DNA of 64,000 bases from Tachypleus tridentatus. Taxonomy: Eukaryota > Arthropoda > Merostomata > Xiphosura > Limulidae. Shown here in pieces: positions 21,358-33,210 of the stretch. A program made the translations under genes and the position numbers. The notes beneath the pieces were generated by a model. It did not search any database and had not been told where the DNA came from. It saw only the letters and a program-made list of their open reading frames with translations. Position 1 is the stretch's first letter, and every line of letters begins with the position of its first letter. The stretch spans positions 45,232,035 to 45,296,034 of the forward strand of contig NC_134831.1 in NCBI RefSeq assembly GCF_004210375.1, given 5' to 3'.

Positions 21358-24300
21358 CTGTAGCTGCTTTTCCTTTCTTTACTACTTGTTTGGTCTTCTG
21401 CAAAATATTTACTGTTGCTTTCCATTGGAAATGGATTGAGAAATTCTTGGGTCTGTCCATCTCTTAGAGTTCTATCATGTTTATGAGAATTATGGTTCAT
21501 TAACTTTTTATCATCAAATGTCTTCTGTTTAAGATCCTGAAAGATATTGCTGTTTTGAACATCAGTTTGATCCCTCAAGTTTCCATAAAGTCCATTCTGT
21601 TCATCACTGTCAACAGATTCGCAGGAAAGTTTAAAAGATTCATAGTTGTTTCCTGTTTTGCTTTGGTTCACATTTTTAATTAGAAATGTTTGGTTTTTCT
21701 TGAATGAATTGGATGTTTCTTTGTTTAACCCACTACTATTTAAAAACTGTTTTTTTGACTCCAGATAATTGTCGATAGCTTCACTGTCATATTTAATTTT
21801 CTTTGGTTCTCGAATGTTTTCCAAGTCTTCAACTTTTTCTAAGCCCATTTCATGTAAGGTTAGTCTTGTAACCACTCTTTTACCAACAGGCACTTGTCTT
21901 AACCATTTGGACTTTTTTCTCAATCGTATGGAATGATAAAACTTACTTCTAGTTACCGATTCTTCGTTATGAGAAATTTGTTTGGAACATTCAACTTCTG
22001 AAAGATTGACACTTTGACTGGATTTGCGTCTTCCTTTTCGTTTCGTTGGAGGAACTGAATACTCACCACAACCACTGATCTGTGGTTTGACTGTCTCGCT
22101 GAAATCAGAGTAGAAGTCCTGAAAATCCCCATGCTCAAAGTTAAATTCATCACAAAATTTTTGAAAAAGATCTTTAACCCAAACATCATTTGGATTAACA
22201 AATGACAAATCGTCTTTAAGGTCTAGCGAGTTTAAAAACACGGTGTGAACAAGTTCCTTAACCACATCTCTTACAACAGGCTCAGTATCAGAAGTTATGT
22301 TCTTACAGTTATAATCTGTAGGCTTTGGTGAAACAACGAGACCACTTTTTGTGTGGCTGTTGCTCTCTTCTTCTGCTGCTGCTGTCTTGCAATCTTCTAT
22401 TGGAATGGTTTCTAAAGTCTCACTACTTTCTCGAAATCTTGCGGTTCTCTTCTTGTACCTCTTACAAGTAACTTCAGCTATCACACCATTTTTAATGCTG
22501 GCATATACAGACAACGCGGAAACTTTTCTCTTTTTATTTGAAATCTCGGAGTACATCTCTTGATTTTGTTTATTGTTGTATGAGCTGTCAATCTGTTTCT
22601 CCCTACGTTTTCTAGTTTTTATATAAGCACCTAAACTATCGGTAGCTTGTTCTTCTGGATTATTTTCCACAATATTCGCAGATATTTTTTCTTCATAAAA
22701 CATACTTTCGAATTCACTATCAATACTTACTCCTTGTTTCTCCTCAACAGAAGAAAGATCCAATAAATGTTGGTTTTCTTCATCAAGAGAAAAATCGTTG
22801 CTTTGGTGTCGTTCATTAGTAACACAGTTTTTATTTGGAAAAGGATCACAATGTAAGTGACTGTTAACATAATTATTTTCACTTGTATTTTGTACACTGC
22901 TCTTTTCTTTATTTAGACCATCTACAATACTTTCTCTTCTTGGAGCAGAACTCGGGTGAAGTTTAGGTTTTGATTCGTTCTCTTTTACGTTTTCTATCAA
23001 ATTTCCTCTAACGGTGCATAGTTCCTGGTAAAAAACTGGACTAGTTGATTGATCAACACGTTCAGTTTCGCATGTTGTTGCTTCAACACCGATTTTGCTT
23101 TTATCTGCATTTGTTTGAAAGGGTGAAAACTCTGACAAAACATCATGTTGGTGATATCTATTAGAGCACTGTTCTTTATAAACTACATGAACTTCACAGG
23201 AAACAGGCACTTCTTTACTATTGCCAATAGCTGTATTGGTGCATAATACAGATGGTTCAGATTTTTCAGTATAGGTTACTTCTGTCTTTAAGTCATTCGA
23301 CCTGTGTGTAGTTTCGTTCCTGTGGCCAGCAACAGTGATAGCATCTTCATTTCCCAAAGTTACTCCATTAGCAGGACTTTTCGAGACGTCCAAGTATGGC
23401 TTTGGTTCATCTAAAGTCACTTCGTCACCAAGCATTTTCAATTTTCGAGTTTCTAAAAAAGACTGACAGCCAAAAACATCATCCATGGCCCTTAGACCCT
23501 CCTTTGTTTGAGTTTCGGTAAGAGATTTGCAGTTGGGAACATCATCCATGATCATTAAATCCTCCTTTGCTTGAGTTTCGGAAAGAGATTTGCAGTTACG
23601 AACATCATCCATGATCATTAGATCCTCCTTTGCTTGAGTTTCGGAAAGAGATTTGCAGTTACGAACATCATCCATGATCATTAGATCCTCCTTTGCTTGA
23701 GTTTCGGAAAGAGATTTGCAGTTACGAACATCATCCATGATCATTAGATCCTCCTTCGGAAAGAGATTTGCAGTTACGCTTGAGTTTCGAGTTTCGCAAA
23801 GAGATTTGCAGTTACGAACATCATTCATGATCATTAGATCCACCATTGCTTGAGTTTCTGCAAGAGATTTGCACTCAATTACGTTGTTCGTATCTCTTAA
23901 ATCGCCTGTTTCATCTGTAGAACTATACATTTCTTTCTCAGATCTGTCAGTTTGAGATGTTAAATCTGATGCTGACTCAAGACGAGAAAAACAGTTTTCT
24001 TCTCCACCGACGTCATCCCCTTCTTTCTTCTTGTATGAAAAGCTCATAGATTCAAAATCCTTTAAAAACATACTATTGTTATTTTCTTCACAAAAACACA
24101 TCGATCCATTTTGCTCCTTTTGTGCTCGTTTGAACCCATGTTCTTGGAGATAATTTTGACATATTTCCCTACCGAATAATTGCCTCGCTTTAGTCAGCAC
24201 ATCCTTAGGCAAGTGCTTCACATCAATAAGAAAAGACTTCTCGAGTTTCTCTGTCACTTCCTTGTCGTTTCTGATGACGGTACTCGTATTCTTTGACTGT

Positions 24301-24653
24301 AGGCTTTCTACTTTTTTAAAACAACCCCCCTGATATTTGGGTAAGACTTCAGAAGGACCTGTACAAACAGTAGAAGTACTGGAGTTAGTAGAGCAGTATT
24401 GACTGTTCAGCCGATCCACGTCTACTTGTTTACCGTTGCTTAGATACAAACTTGCGTGACTCGCCGACATGGTTTGTGTTAAATCGTTTTCACGATAAGC
24501 AGCGGCTGGTACATTGTTTTTATAGGAGTTTTCATATCTCTTGACTTTGTTACTTTTGTCAGTTGAAACGGAGGAATAATTAGTCAGTAAAGGCAGCTGT
24601 TTAAGGTAGGTATTCAAGAACCAGGTGCTCAGCTCTTGACAGAATATCACCAT
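21358..24653 (-). CDS. Large nuclear protein, coding exon 2 with start codon
   Basis: The exon is 3296 nt. It opens at the acceptor TTCTTCTGCTACAG directly before ATGGTGATATTC; that ATG is the proposed start, because upstream in-frame sequence is intron-like and hydrophobic. It encodes about 1098 residues and ends at the donor CTACAG/GTATGG in phase 2. A short hydrophobic N-terminal helix (MVIFCQELSTWFLNTYL) is followed by a long polar Ser/Lys/Glu-rich chain. Residues about 258-394 are seven or so copies of a 21-residue unit (core MDDVRNCKSLSETQAKEDLM). Basic NLS-like clusters occur near 676 (KTRKRREKQ), 690-740 (NKKRKVS, KRYKKRTARF), 869 (TKRKGRRKSS) and 911 (RLRKKSKWLR). A more ordered patch near 800-850 (VKDLFQKFCDEFNFEHGDF) may be a small helical domain. 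I do not recognise the family. Confidence 0.85.
23470..23880 (-). repeat. In-frame 63-bp coding minisatellite
   Basis: Tandem 63-bp units encode the 21-residue repeats of the exon 2 protein. The central three or four units are almost identical and the outer ones diverge (for example NCKSLTETQTKEGLRAMDDV and ECKSLAETQAMVDLMIMNDV). One unit near 23755-23800 is rearranged and is read in another frame (VTANLFP in place of NCKSLSE). The overall frame is kept. Confidence 0.9.
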
Positions 24654-25766
24654 CTGTAGCAGAAGAAACAGAAATGAGTAAAATTTCAGCAACTTATTTT
24701 TTAAATATAAAAGCGAAACATACGCGTGTAAGAAATAAAAGAACACGAGACAGTCGGATGAGCGAGATTTTGTTACATCTGAATTTCTGATTACAAGAAA
24801 TTGAAGTATTAAGTAAAGAAACGCAGTTGAGATTTAGTTACAATAGTTAATACTTATTTTAATATTAGTTAATAATAAATAGTCGAGAATAATAGACAAA
24901 GTATATCCGTTTCAACAATTAATACTTATTATATAACATAACAACAGGTCAAGAATAATTGATAAAATAAATTCGGTGTAATTACTACTTATAACATCAC
25001 TCAACAATTACCAGTCAAGACTAATGAAAAGGCAACTTAAAGAAACCGGTTCCTGCTTATAAACATCTTACAATATCTAAAAACAATGTTGTTCCTACAA
25101 GTTTAGTCGAAATGTATGCAATGTGAAATAACAGACAGATACTTCATAAAATTCCATATGGTGTGACAGAGGAACTGGTTGTTTTCTAGAAAGAAAAAAA
25201 ATCTACTTATTTCTATTTCACATAATTATTTATGGGTTAATGAATATTTACATCTTAGGAAATAAAAAAACGTATTGCCGCGCGTGGTATGTATATATGG
25301 TATACATATGGTATGTATAAATGGTATATCTGTTCTCAGACGTTGTTGTGAGGAACTGGCAAAACCCATTTTGTTTAAGCCTGATAAAAGAACTCAGATG
25401 GACCTACAAATGTGTTAAAATCAATAAGCAATTGAAAAAAATGGTTTTGGTTTGGCAGGCTTTCCATTTATCGCCGCCGCGAATGAGGGTTTTAATTGCG
25501 AGAGAATTCAGTTGACGCATACATAGCTCTGAACTGAAACGAAAGTGACATTTAACACCGCGTGTAGCAGGGAGACATTTAACAAACAGTTCGCATACTG
25601 CTGCTCAAAAAACAGTGGAAGCCTTCCTCCTCCTACTTATGTACTTGTTTAAAATTCAGTACTTACGGTTACATTCGCAACAACCTTTCAATTGGTGCAG
25701 CGTTTTGAAATTTATAACAAACTATTATAAAGCAGTCCTTACTTACCTCTTCAGTATTAATATTCT

Positions 25767-25789
25767 CCCCTCTCTCTCTCTCTCTCGAG
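25767..25789 (+). repeat. CT dinucleotide run
   Basis: A short (CT)n stretch ending CTCGAGAAC, just upstream of a SINE insertion. Confidence 0.9.
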
Positions 25790-25827
25790 AACTAAAAAAA
25801 CATTTATTATTTTACTTATATTGATGT

Positions 25828-26104
25828 TTGTTTTATATTTAATTTCGCGTAAAGCTACACGAAGGCTATTTGCGCTAGCCGTCCTTAATTTAGCAGTGTA
25901 AGACTAGAGGGAAGGCAGCTAGCTAGTCATCATCACCCACCGCCAGCTCTTGAACTACTCTTTTTACCAACCAATAGTGGGATTGACCGTCACATAATAA
26001 CGGACCCACGGCTGAAAGGGCGAGCATATTTGCTGTGAGAAAAATTCGAACCCGCGACCCTCAGATTACGAGTCGAGCGCTCTTAACCACCTGACCATGC
26101 CGAA
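25828..26104 (-). mobile_element. SINE family A, full length, with target-site duplication
   Basis: A complete copy ending ATGCCGAACC. The 11-12 bp word CTTATATTGATG lies on both sides (about 25816-25827 and 26104-26115), marking retroposition. The body has a small duplication, CAGCTAGCTAGTCATCATCA. Confidence 0.92.
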
Positions 26105-28867
26105 CCTTATATTGATGTAGTCTTGCAAGATGCATTTGTACAAACAAGTAAATACTTTTTTCTTTTGCTCACTAACCAGAATATATAGCACGTGTGAAAT
26201 TAAACTAATCTACACACATTACTTACTATAGATTGTTTCGTTCTACTAAAGGTAAGTGGGAAAAAAAAACAGATGCACACAAATCATGATCCAGACCTGA
26301 CGGAAAATCTCTTCTCGCTACCGCGAAAGTTTCCGTAATTACTCCTAAAAGGTCTATATTATTATTGTTGTTGTATTTCAGAGATAAGTAGGTTTTCTTA
26401 TAATTTTACCCACTACACGAAAAATCTATTTAGGTTAAAACAAATACAGTTACGTGTTTTGTCTAGGCAATAATATGGGAGCTATTTCAGTAGACAGAAA
26501 TTTTCTCATAAATGTATAACACTTTGCATATTTGTTTTACCAACGAATCTTTTTGGATAATATATGTACTAAATCACAAAAGACATAACATATGTAAAAA
26601 CTTATTTTTTACCTGTAGTTTTGATGTAAAAGTAGCTATCACCTGACTCACGTAAGCCAAATGTCTGTCTATCCGTCCTTCTCCGTCTATCTACTAGACT
26701 ATTTGTTAAAGTTTTATGATTATACACGCTCTGTTTCAAACACGATACTGTTGTGTCTTGAAACACAACAAAATAACAAACTCTGGCCTGAGCAGGAAAG
26801 TTGACTATATTGAATATCTTTGTTTGGGGAAATTGATTAGGCCTCGAGCGATAAAAATTAAAAGCACGAGATGCCAACTATCCAGACAATAAGCATGCTA
26901 TTACAATACTACTTTATTACCACATCTCTGCAGTCAACAAACACTACTGATTTCAAAATAAAAAAGTGCAGTCTAATTAGCATTTTGTGTGTTAATGCAT
27001 TTGAATTATAAAGAAATATTATTAAGTCCGGTCGCGATTTTCGATTAAATATCTACTAAATATTCTTAGCAGTAATTAAGCTCGAAAGTAAAGTAGGTCA
27101 AAACCTTGGAAGTTAAAAAGTGACTTCAATATGTATGTGTTAATATTTCATACTTAATATCGTTAGTAAGTGCCTAATCTCCGGCCACAAAGAAGATAAC
27201 ATACGTACGTATTATATTATTGTACTGGTTGCAGATGGAATAACAAATAATATGTAATATTTTGTACTTTAAGGCGAAAAAACACTTCAGTCACGTGCTA
27301 CTTGTCCTTATAGTCAAGGTTTAATCAAATACACACAAACATCAAAAGAGAAAAAAAGGTAATTGTTTACTGATCCTTCAGACTGAAGTTAATTTGTATA
27401 TTTGTACATTATTGCACATCTTTTACACTGCTTATCTCTCGCCATTGGGTGTAATTTAGTTTCAAAGGACGAGCACTGTCATGCATAGCACGTGTACTTA
27501 CCTAACTTGCGACTGACTGAAATTAGCATTAGTGACTTTCTTACTATCCAATTACTTGTTGTAAAGATACAGTTTCTATCTTTTGGATGAATTATTCAAA
27601 GATAAGCAGAACTGATTACATACCTTCAGTTAGTTCGTACGTCACGGTACGTTACTGCACATCTTATTTACTGAATGTCACGCACATGCACAGCAAGTTG
27701 TTTTTTTATTTTTTTTTATAGTATAGACCAACAGTTGAAAATACGGAATGTTCATTACAGTATATCAGGTTATTAATGGATTTTGTTAGACATATCAGTT
27801 CAACACTGGATTATGATACGATGTTAACAATAAATAAATCAATAAAGGAATGATTTCGGTTATTAGCTTTTCAAGGACGATTTCAGTAAATATTCCAGTG
27901 CAAGCCATTTCACAATGGTGGAATAATTTGTAAAGCGACATCTAACGGGAGATATGTGAAATTGCATTTCACGTTAAAACCCTAAAACAAGCTTTGTTTG
28001 TCCATTTTTACATAGAACGACATTTAAGCAAATAAAACGTATTATTCAACATTTTAAATATACTTCCATCAACACTTCGTTTGTTTGCTGTTAAAAGTAA
28101 AGTTGCACAGTGGACTATCTGGGTTGTGTTCAACACGATGATCAAATTTTAAATTAATTTTTGGCTTAAATGTTATTAGTACTAGAAAATTACACCAGTC
28201 TAAATGGAAAGATTGTGGCATATCTCACGGTGAAGGCAATATCATTGAGTTACAAATGAGCCAAAATATTTTTATACATTTTATTATGATGACAAATATT
28301 GAGAAAACATTGTTTAAAAACAATGTATTACTGTAAATTGTTGTAGAGATGTCATAATGATTTTAATGAAAATAGTCCATCTCTAGCTGATACAAACATT
28401 GTGTGGTAAAATAACCCATCTCTGGAAGGTATAAATAAGTACACTAGAATACATTGCAGAGCAAACTAATTTCCAGAAGATATAGAAGCTCTACTGACAA
28501 AGTAAAAAACTTCTTTTCAAAATTATCATCTTATTGTTTTTTTTTGTTTACACTGCCACCTTCCTGTAGGAATCGTATACAAAATTATTTTTAATAATTC
28601 CATGTTTTTGCCTGTGACAACAACAATGAAAAGAACTGAAAAAAGGGTTAGGTCATTCTACATAAAATGCAAAGTAGATTACAACGGCAATTTAGAGGAT
28701 TGACTGCAATAATTTTTGTTATTTTTTCACATTTCTTTGTGTGAGTACTAAGTTTTAAAGGAACTACTAAACAGTTATCGACACGAGCAATTTTGCACAT
28801 ATACAGTTTAGAATATAACTATTTAAAACGCCGCTGGAGGGCCCATTGGTAATCTTATGTTTAAGAG

Positions 28868-28995
28868 ATTTGTTTGTTTGGAATTAAGCACGACACGACA
28901 CAATGGGGTATCTGTACTCTGTCCACTACAGGTATCGAAATCCGGCTTCTAGCGGTGCGAGTCTGCAAGCTTGCCGCTGTGCCCCTAGGGGAGGA
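28868..28995 (-). mobile_element. SINE family C, full length
   Basis: The tail TTTGTTTGTTTGGAATTAAG, the CACAATGGGGTATCTGTACT block and the head (TATCGAAATCCGGCTTCTAG, GCCGCTGTGCCCCTAGGGG) are all in order. In sense orientation the B box reads CGGATTTCGATACC. Confidence 0.8.
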
Positions 28996-29104
28996 TGATT
29001 GGGGTTAAGAGAAGAAAGGGACCGCCAGGTTTGCTTAGTACTTTCAAACGTATACACGTGAAAGAAAAATTAATATAGAGAGAAAGTTTCTTGCTAATCT
29101 TTGT

Positions 29105-29280
29105 GTACACAAGGGTTACATGCACCAGCCCTCCCAATACTAAAGTGTAGAGTAGAGCGGGAGGCACACTTAAGTCAGTACCATCTCTCGATAACTCTCG
29201 TCAAACCGAATAATGGAATTTGATTATCACTGTAGTAAAGCATCAACTGCCATTATGTGCTGAGCGTCATATATTTTTGC
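29105..29280 (-). mobile_element. SINE family D (old relative of family A)
   Basis: Blocks CCAGCCCTCCCAATACTAAA, GAGTAGAGCGGGAGGCA and GAATAATGGAATTTGATTAT line up with the family A body but are much more diverged. The same variant blocks recur at 43545, 58435 and 62277, so this looks like a separate older subfamily. Confidence 0.55.
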
Positions 29281-29611
29281 AGTTACAGTACGCAAACAAC
29301 AGAACCACGGTGACACGTTAACCTCTGGGACACGTTCAACTGTCAACAGGGAAGAGCGTGTCATTATAAATGTCGTTTCTATAGTTATTTGTCAACGAAA
29401 TACTTTTGTCAGCATGGTATCGACAAGAAAAAGATAAATTAGAAATAATGAAACAACGGAGGTTGATCAGGCAACAATGCATTTCAGATGTCAAATAATA
29501 CCACTAACAGATAAAGTTTTTATTTTATACATTATTGTACCACAACCACAAATCACCACTATTGAAGAACGCATCCTACAAGAATAACCTAACGAATAAT
29601 GACCTCTTCTG

Positions 29612-29883
29612 GTTTGGTTTGAATTTCGCGCAAAGCTACACGAGGGCTGTCTGTGTTAGCCGTTACTAATTTAGCAGTTTAAGACTAGAGGGAAGGCAGC
29701 TAGTCATCACCACTCACCGTCAACTTTTGGGCTACTCTTTTACCAACGAATAGTGGGATTGACCGTACCATTATAACGCTCCCACGGCTGAAAGGGCGAA
29801 CATGTTTGGTGTGACGGGGATTCGAACCCATGAATCTCGGATTACGAGTCGAGTGCTTTAACCACCTTGCCATGCCGGGCCAA
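29612..29883 (-). mobile_element. SINE family A, reference copy
   Basis: Read on the minus strand, it begins GGCCCGGCATGGCAAGGTGG, with a pol III A box TGGCAAGGTGG, and has the B box GGTTCGAATCC about 35 bases later. The anticodon loop reads CTCGTAA, so the parent was probably a tRNA with a CGT (Thr-type) anticodon. A body of about 190 bp follows. It ends in GATAGCCCTCGTGTAGCTTT, GCGCGAAATTC and an (AAAC)n-type tail. This is a non-autonomous retroposon; its B box fits pol III transcription. Confidence 0.95.
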
Positions 29884-31554
29884 ACTGACTTTTTCTTCTG
29901 GGCGAAGGAATAGTCCAAATGCAATTTTGTTTATTTGTTACTAAATAACGAAACGTTTTGTTTTAGAGAAATTTTTGCGAAGGTTATGACTGATATAAAA
30001 TGTAAGCAAGTCAAATGCAGTAAGGCCTATGAGGGTTAAAAATAACATTTAACATTATACCTAATACACATTATAGTTAATTCAATATTAGGAATATGTT
30101 CGTTATTTTCTCACAGCTGTAAAAAAAACTGTTTTACTAAATGTGTTTGTTTAATTATTAGTTTCGTTTCTCCCCTTTATTTCCAAACCATTAAAATTTT
30201 TGGATTATAACAATGTTTACACATTCTCGCTTTGTCACTATCGTAATTAAACATTTTAATTCTTGCCATCTGGCTACGTATGAATAACTTTTAATGTACA
30301 GGAGCACTGAACATTTCTAAATAAACGGTGAACACTTTAAAAGAACAATAAAACAGTGAACATTTATAAGAAAACAAACATTTTAAAGAAATGGTAAACA
30401 CTTTTAGACATAGAAATGTATGGAAAGAAAACAAAATTTCATAAAATATAATTTGTTTAAATTGTTTGATGTTTGTGTTCTTCCAGTCTTTTATAGTTTT
30501 GTTAAACCTTTTGTCAAAAGGTTTAACTAGTGTTCCATAGTATATAAAAGTATAGCATTTCAGTAAAGGAAACTATTATTTTTTGTAAAATAAAAGCATT
30601 TGTATTGTTCAGAACCACTGAGGTGGCGCTACTGGGAGCCTCAATTTCGTTTTGGACTTTGTCAGAATTATTAATATCATCATCTTTGTTATTACTATTA
30701 TTATTTTTAATTCCATGCACATGTAGCTCTTCAGTCATGTACGTTACGAAATTTGACTGTCCCTCTCTGCTGTGGTTAGGTCACCCCTGCACACATAAAC
30801 GGTCATGCGCTCTTACATTGGCTCGAGGTACTTTGCGTAGCGAGACTAACTTGTGAAACAGTCAGCGTCAAGTTTCGCAAAGAATTTTGTTTTTTGTTTT
30901 CTTTTAACCACAACCCGCACGTGACTGTGGAATTGCTAATGTAAAGATATTCAACAAATTAACACGCTTATAAAAATTTAAAGCTGTTTGTTCTACCAGT
31001 TGCCGTTTTATGTTCAAACACCGCCAGCGCAAACTTGTACTTGGTATTTTCTTAAGTGTGGCAAACACTTTTCTCTACCGGGTCGAAGTAGACATTTACG
31101 ACTTAGCTAAGCACATAATTGTCTGTCTGCACGTGAGAAGTGTTAAAATTGGAAATGTCAACTGTGCCATCTATTTATAGCATTTTAATTAACGCAGCAA
31201 TGTATGTCTATCATCTCAGAATGAACTTAAATACACCGTGATTGCTGAATGTTTTACAGGAATATACAATACACACGCAAACTTGATAAGCCATACGAAA
31301 ATATTAACTGTACTTACCCTAAACACTATGTTTACCCATAAATAAATCTATTTTGCTAATGTTTAATATGATTTTATTGCCTTGCATAATCCTTGTACAA
31401 CATTATCTTAGTTATTAACAATTTGATGCTGAAATGCTATACTCTTCTTATAATCACAATAAAGTACCTAAAATGTTTCAATTATAAAAAGAAGAAGAAA
31501 AGGTAGGATAGGAAATGCAGCAGTTCTAAGAAGTAACAAACTAGAGGTAGCCAC
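29884..31554. other. Non-coding interval, with one GC-richer patch
   Basis: A degenerate repeat of a (GA)ACA(C/T)TT(A/T) type word lies at 30303-30415. The patch 30730-30900 has more CpG than its surroundings and, on the minus strand, a CCAAT word. Downstream of it an Asn/Asp-rich open frame (30738-30523, beginning MTEELHVHGIKNN) has no good donor site, so I do not call it a gene. Confidence 0.4.
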
Positions 31555-31645
31555 TCGTGAGCCATTTGTGATCTGCCCGCCACGAGTATCGTAATCTGAT
31601 TTCAAGCGTTGCAAGGTCGCAAACACATCGCTGTGCCACTGGAAG
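31555..31645 (-). mobile_element. SINE family C fragment
   Basis: GATCTGCCCGCCACGAGTAT and the head block TTTCAAGCGTTGCAAGGTCG, CGCTGTGCCACTGG, match family C. The tail is lost. Confidence 0.6.
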
Positions 31646-31821
31646 ACAAGTCACGAGTTGTCCTTGTCTTACCACAGAGATTTGATCGTCAGTTTTATAC
31701 CATGTTGTCGTCCTTAAAAGGCAGAGGATGTTTTGATATGAAAGGTCTGCAAGCCATCAGCCCTCGGATCAACGGTACAGCGATTTTAATCAGTGGGCTA
31801 CGCACGGCCTATCTTAACTGA

Positions 31822-32744
31822 TACAAAACATTGTGTTCGTTTTAACACAGTTTTCTAAATGGTTATATTATTTCAATCTTTAAAGGAATCGTTGAGGAAA
31901 AAGAGACTGACTTTTTCCCAAACGGTTTTGCAACATTTGAATCATGAAGTATTGACAATAATTAATCACAAATTAATTAATAATTTTTAACATACAGGGA
32001 AACAACTTTACAAACTTTGTCGACTTTACTTCTTAGATTTGCATTTTATTCCTATCACACTGTACGTTAAATTCCATAAACGCAAAATCACTATCTTTAT
32101 AACTTAGTAATACTTTTGGCGTATTTTCATTACAGTTTTCATTTCTTTACTACACTGACTTATAACGTTAAATATCTGTGGTGAGTTTGTCTTACCAGAA
32201 TATCTCCATTATTATTATTTTTTTAAGTTCTTATCTGTAAAGCTACCCTATTCGATGAGATAAGGACTGGGAGAGAGTTTTATCATGTGATGTAACAACA
32301 AAACCATCTTCGTGCATAAATCTGCAGTTCGACACTTAAATAAGACAATTCAAGGTACACTAGAAAATATTAAATAGTGAGACAACAAAGGAGTCTATAC
32401 TCCGCACTGTCTTTCCAATAATTATACAATGTTTCTACGAACCACCTGAGGGAAGTCAGTTTAAGAACCGGTATATTAAACAATAATCAAAATCAGTTTC
32501 TAAAATGATTGTAACAAACATAAACTGCACCAGAACTTCTGAAATCAAAATATAAAAGTGACACGCACAACTCCGCAAAACACTTAAACATAATTTACCT
32601 TGCTGTGGTCATAGCAGAATTCAATCTTGTGGAAAAATGCAATAATTTTGTGTTTGTTTTTTTTTAAATACGGTACAAGTTATAGACGGGCAAAAGTATT
32701 TGGAAAAATCCAATTAGGAGTCAGAAAACATAATTAAGTAGCAA
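31822..32744. other. AT-rich interval, nothing recognised
   Basis: No gene, repeat array or RNA signal was noticed on either strand. Confidence 0.5.
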
Positions 32745-33210
32745 GGAAATATAAGTGTGTGTATGTGTATTAAATTGAAGAGCTTGTTTAAATGGAAACA
32801 CCTGTTCATTTAATTACATCATGTAGTCTTTAAAATTTGAAAAACATATCACAAAAATAACAAGTTAAGGCTATTGGAAAAGATTTTAATGCGACATGTA
32901 TTTATTAAACTGCAAAGCTTATGTAAAATACACATTACATTGGAGCTAGGTTCCAGTAATACGTCTTCATTGAACCGATCTTGTAAAAACAAGTATTCAT
33001 TGAACACAGGCTTATGGAAACTAGTGTGTGTTAATTTGGAATTATGGAAACACGTGTTCATAAAATTAAGGATTACTGGAATACGTTACTTAAATTGCTA
33101 GAGAATGTGTGTTTATTAAGTTTTAAGTTATGGTAAAAAACTTTTTTAATTGAACCGTGTGTTTATTAAATTGGGGGTTATTAAAGCACATTTAATAGTT
33201 TAGGATTTAC
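32745..33210 (+). repeat. Degenerate tandem array, about 32-34 bp unit
   Basis: The words TTATGGAAAC(A/T)(C)GTGTTCATT and TTAAATT recur at about 32-34 bp through this interval, as in GGAAACACCTGTTCATTTAA and GGAAACACGTGTTCATAAAA. The array is strongly diverged. Open frames across it on both strands are by-products of the repeat. Confidence 0.6.

Noticed and set aside
24654..24746. Upstream ATG at 24746 giving a signal-peptide-like N-terminus
   Set aside because: This stretch is the pyrimidine-rich end of the intron, followed by a clean CTACAG acceptor before the next ATG.
26602..26877. Minus frame ending in a CTACAG/GTAAAA donor as an upstream coding exon
   Set aside because: Its phase does not fit exon 2 and I see no acceptor or domain.
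30523..30738. Minus-strand frame MTEELHVHGIKNN... as a first coding exon
   Set aside because: Asn/Asp-rich from AAT repeats, no good donor, no family similarity seen.
31609..31821. 70-codon plus frame starting in a SINE fragment
   Set aside because: Its start lies in SINE sequence and the rest shows no family features.
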